Positions 5,864 to 7,387 of a stretch of 7,387 nucleotides of DNA are shown here, piece by piece. The stretch's first letter is position 1, and each line of letters starts with the position of its first letter. Source of the stretch: JANMDS01 sp031430575. GTDB lineage: Bacteria; Pseudomonadota; Gammaproteobacteria; Burkholderiales; Casimicrobiaceae. Position numbers and translations under genes: made by a program. The stretch is taken from positions 1-7,387 of the forward strand of contig JANPBT010000002.1 of the NCBI GenBank assembly GCA_031430575.1. The letters run 5' to 3'. A model generated the notes under the pieces. The model did not search any database. It worked only from the letters and a program-made list of their open reading frames with translations, and was not told the DNA's origin.

Positions 5864-7387
5864 ATGTGTACAAAAATGACAATAAATCGTGGGCTTTTGA
5901 GTTGTTTCGCACACAGCGTTTTGACGTTTTTCCTTGTTTTTTATGGGCTAGGCGTTGCAGCGCAAACCAGCGTCACAAACACTGCGACAGCGACATTGCC
6001 TGCAGGCGTTTTACTTCCTGGTGGCGGCAGCAGTGTTCAGGCGAGTGACACCGACGTTGTCCTGCGGTTGACCAAGGCTATTTTGGTGGGACCAACTGCA
6101 ACTGTGAACCCCAACGAATACGCCATCACCTATCGTGTTCGTGTTGAAAACAACAACGCAACCCTACCGGCCACCTATGGCACTTTGATCGATTCACCGG
6201 CTTTTGGTGCGGGTGTGGTCGTCGTCTCTGCCTCAACGCTGAATACAGGTGCGGGCGTCCCCGCGGGTGGTGCGCTTGCTGGTACCGGGCCGTGGACGCT
6301 TGCTCCTGCGTCTACTGCGATTGCGACTTCTACTGCGCATCAGTATGACGTGACTGTTTTAGTCACTTCAAATCCAGCGACTTACACCGCCGTCGCTTCG
6401 GACTGCTCTCTCGCAACGGGCAGCGCAACCAACACAGGTTTGCTGAACAATGCGACGCTCACCGCAGGCCTCGGAGCAAGCGTTGCCTCGGTATGCGCTA
6501 CGTCGCCAGCGCCTACACAACTTAGCAAAGCGTTTAGCCCCTCCCCGTTGCAAGTCGGCGGCGTGTCCGTCCTCACGATCACGGTTACGAATCCAGCTGG
6601 CAATCAGGCCGTCGCTAATATCGATTTCACCGACACGATGCCTCTAGGATTATTGATCGCGACGCCTGCCGCCGGTGCGACAACATGCACAGGCGGGTCA
6701 GTCAGCACAAGTGCAAACGCGGTTTCTTTGTCAAATGGTTCGATTGCTGCGGGCGTCACAACGTGTACCGTGACGGTAAACGTAACCAGCAATGCGTCGG
6801 CAATCTACAGTAACGCGGCGGCTAACTTTAGCGGGCTGTCTAATGTTGCGGCACCGGCCGCAGCCTCGACGGTTCAATTCACTGTTGCAACCCTTACTAA
6901 AGCATTTGCTCCGTCGACAATCTTGGCCGGTGGGACGTCAAATCTCACCTTTACGATTGCCAACTCAACCCCCGCCGTCGCATACACAGGATTTGCCTTT
7001 AGTGACGCGCTCCCCGCAAACGTAACGGTTAACGGTGCAGCCTCCGCTAATACCTGCGGTGGCTCGATTTCAGCCTCTGGTGGCACGATTTCGTTGTCTG
7101 GTGGCGCGATGACTGCTGCGACCGCGTCTTGCAGTTTCACCGTGCCGGTGACCAGTATCGTCGCAGGGCCTTACGTTAATAACACGACTAACGTTACAGG
7201 CGAATCCGCAAACTTGCTTGATAACACCAACGCGACCCTAACTGTAAATCCGCAAGCTGATTTGTCGATCACAAAAACCGATGGCAGTGCGACCTACACC
7301 CCCGGCAGCGCTATTACCTACACCGTTGTGGTGGCCAACGCTGGGCCCAGTAACGTTGCTGCTGCCAGCGTGACTGACAGCGTGCCT
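5864..7387 (+). CDS. Secreted tandem Ig-like repeat protein, 3' end outside the window (partial)
   Basis: The frame is open for 508 codons from ATG 5864 to the last base. The start is bounded by an in-frame TAA at 5858-5860; ATG 5876 is an alternative. The N-terminus has a hydrophobic stretch LTFFLVFYGLGVAA and a likely signal peptidase site after A33 (VAA|QTS), so export is expected. Residues 34-210 form an Ig-like domain beginning SVTNTATATLPAGV. Residues 217-335 and 341-460 are two copies of a repeat that opens QLSKAFSPS or TLTKAFAPS, passes through a [FT]-[ST]-D-[TA]-[ML]-P turn and a Cys pair, and ends with a Tyr-x-Asn strand. This is the pattern of DUF11-related bacterial surface proteins, possibly DUF7933. 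A DUF11 domain begins at 464 (ADLSITKTDG, YTVVVANAGPSNV) and is cut by the window edge. No strong ribosome-binding site precedes 5864, which suggests coupling to the 54-codon ORF. A C-terminal anchor cannot be judged here. Function unknown; likely surface or extracellular. Confidence 0.85.
   Translation, partial: MCTKMTINRGLLSCFAHSVLTFFLVFYGLGVAAQTSVTNTATATLPAGVLLPGGGSSVQASDTDVVLRLTKAILVGPTATVNPNEYAITYRVRVENNNATLPATYGTLIDSPAFGAGVVVVSASTLNTGAGVPAGGALAGTGPWTLAPASTAIATSTAHQYDVTVLVTSNPATYTAVASDCSLATGSATNTGLLNNATLTAGLGASVASVCATSPAPTQLSKAFSPSPLQVGGVSVLTITVTNPAGNQAVANIDFTDTMPLGLLIATPAAGATTCTGGSVSTSANAVSLSNGSIAAGVTTCTVTVNVTSNASAIYSNAAANFSGLSNVAAPAAASTVQFTVATLTKAFAPSTILAGGTSNLTFTIANSTPAVAYTGFAFSDALPANVTVNGAASANTCGGSISASGGTISLSGGAMTAATASCSFTVPVTSIVAGPYVNNTTNVTGESANLLDNTNATLTVNPQADLSITKTDGSATYTPGSAITYTVVVANAGPSNVAAASVTDSVP
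6512..7252 (+). repeat. Two tandem 'TKAFAPS' Ig-like repeats in the second secreted protein
   Basis: Repeat 1 is encoded by about 6512-6868 and repeat 2 by about 6884-7252. They align at the protein level from start to end: [LS]-x-K-A-F-[SA]-P-S, then G-G-x-S-x-L-T-[IF]-T-[VI], then F-[TS]-D-[TA]-[ML]-P, a Cys, G-G-S-[VI]-S, [VI]-S-L-S-[NG]-G, a second Cys, and a Tyr-x-Asn strand. The Cys pairs (C275/C301 and C398/C423) are 26 and 25 residues apart, which fits one disulfide per domain. The DNA has diverged considerably, so recombination between the copies is not obviously recent. Confidence 0.7.

Noticed and set aside
5737..6048. 103-codon plus-strand ORF overlapping the small ORF and the start of the second secreted protein
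   Set aside because: It is rich in Arg and Cys with no recognisable domain and lies in a different frame from the signal-peptide and Ig-like coding frame, so it is a shadow.

Overview
The window looks like a chromosomal segment of a betaproteobacterium. The main evidence is the minus-strand order gmk-rpoZ-spoT and a 68-residue omega subunit typical of Burkholderiales-like genomes. Genus or family cannot be fixed from the sequence alone.

Layout: (1) Bases 3-65 hold the last 20 codons of an unidentified plus-strand gene that converges on spoT. (2) Bases 139-3213, minus strand, hold the housekeeping cluster gmk (guanylate kinase), rpoZ (RNA polymerase omega) and spoT (bifunctional (p)ppGpp synthetase/hydrolase). 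Both the gap after spoT and the gap between rpoZ and spoT are filled by a perfect palindrome built on the same core, CTGCGCCGCAGG(TA), giving four copies of one short unit within 2.3 kb. (3) Bases 3214-3395 form a divergent intergenic region. (4) From 3396 to the window end, on the plus strand, are secreted repeat proteins. First comes a 752-codon protein with a signal peptide, a propeller-like N-terminal part and DUF11-type Ig-like repeats. Next is a 54-codon hydrophobic small ORF (5696-5860). Last is a large open frame (5864 to the window end) with its own signal peptide and at least two tandem 'TKAFAPS' Ig-like repeats, followed by the start of a DUF11 domain. It is cut by the window edge.

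The housekeeping genes share guanine-nucleotide and stringent-response biology: Gmk makes GDP from GMP, SpoT makes and degrades (p)ppGpp, and omega is part of a (p)ppGpp site on RNA polymerase in proteobacteria. The plus-strand genes look like accessory cell-surface or extracellular proteins. No link to (p)ppGpp is visible beyond adjacency. The most interesting points are the paired palindromes, the in-frame small ORF plus stop plus large-ORF arrangement, and the tandem secreted repeat genes. I see no CRISPR array, tRNA, rRNA or insertion sequence.
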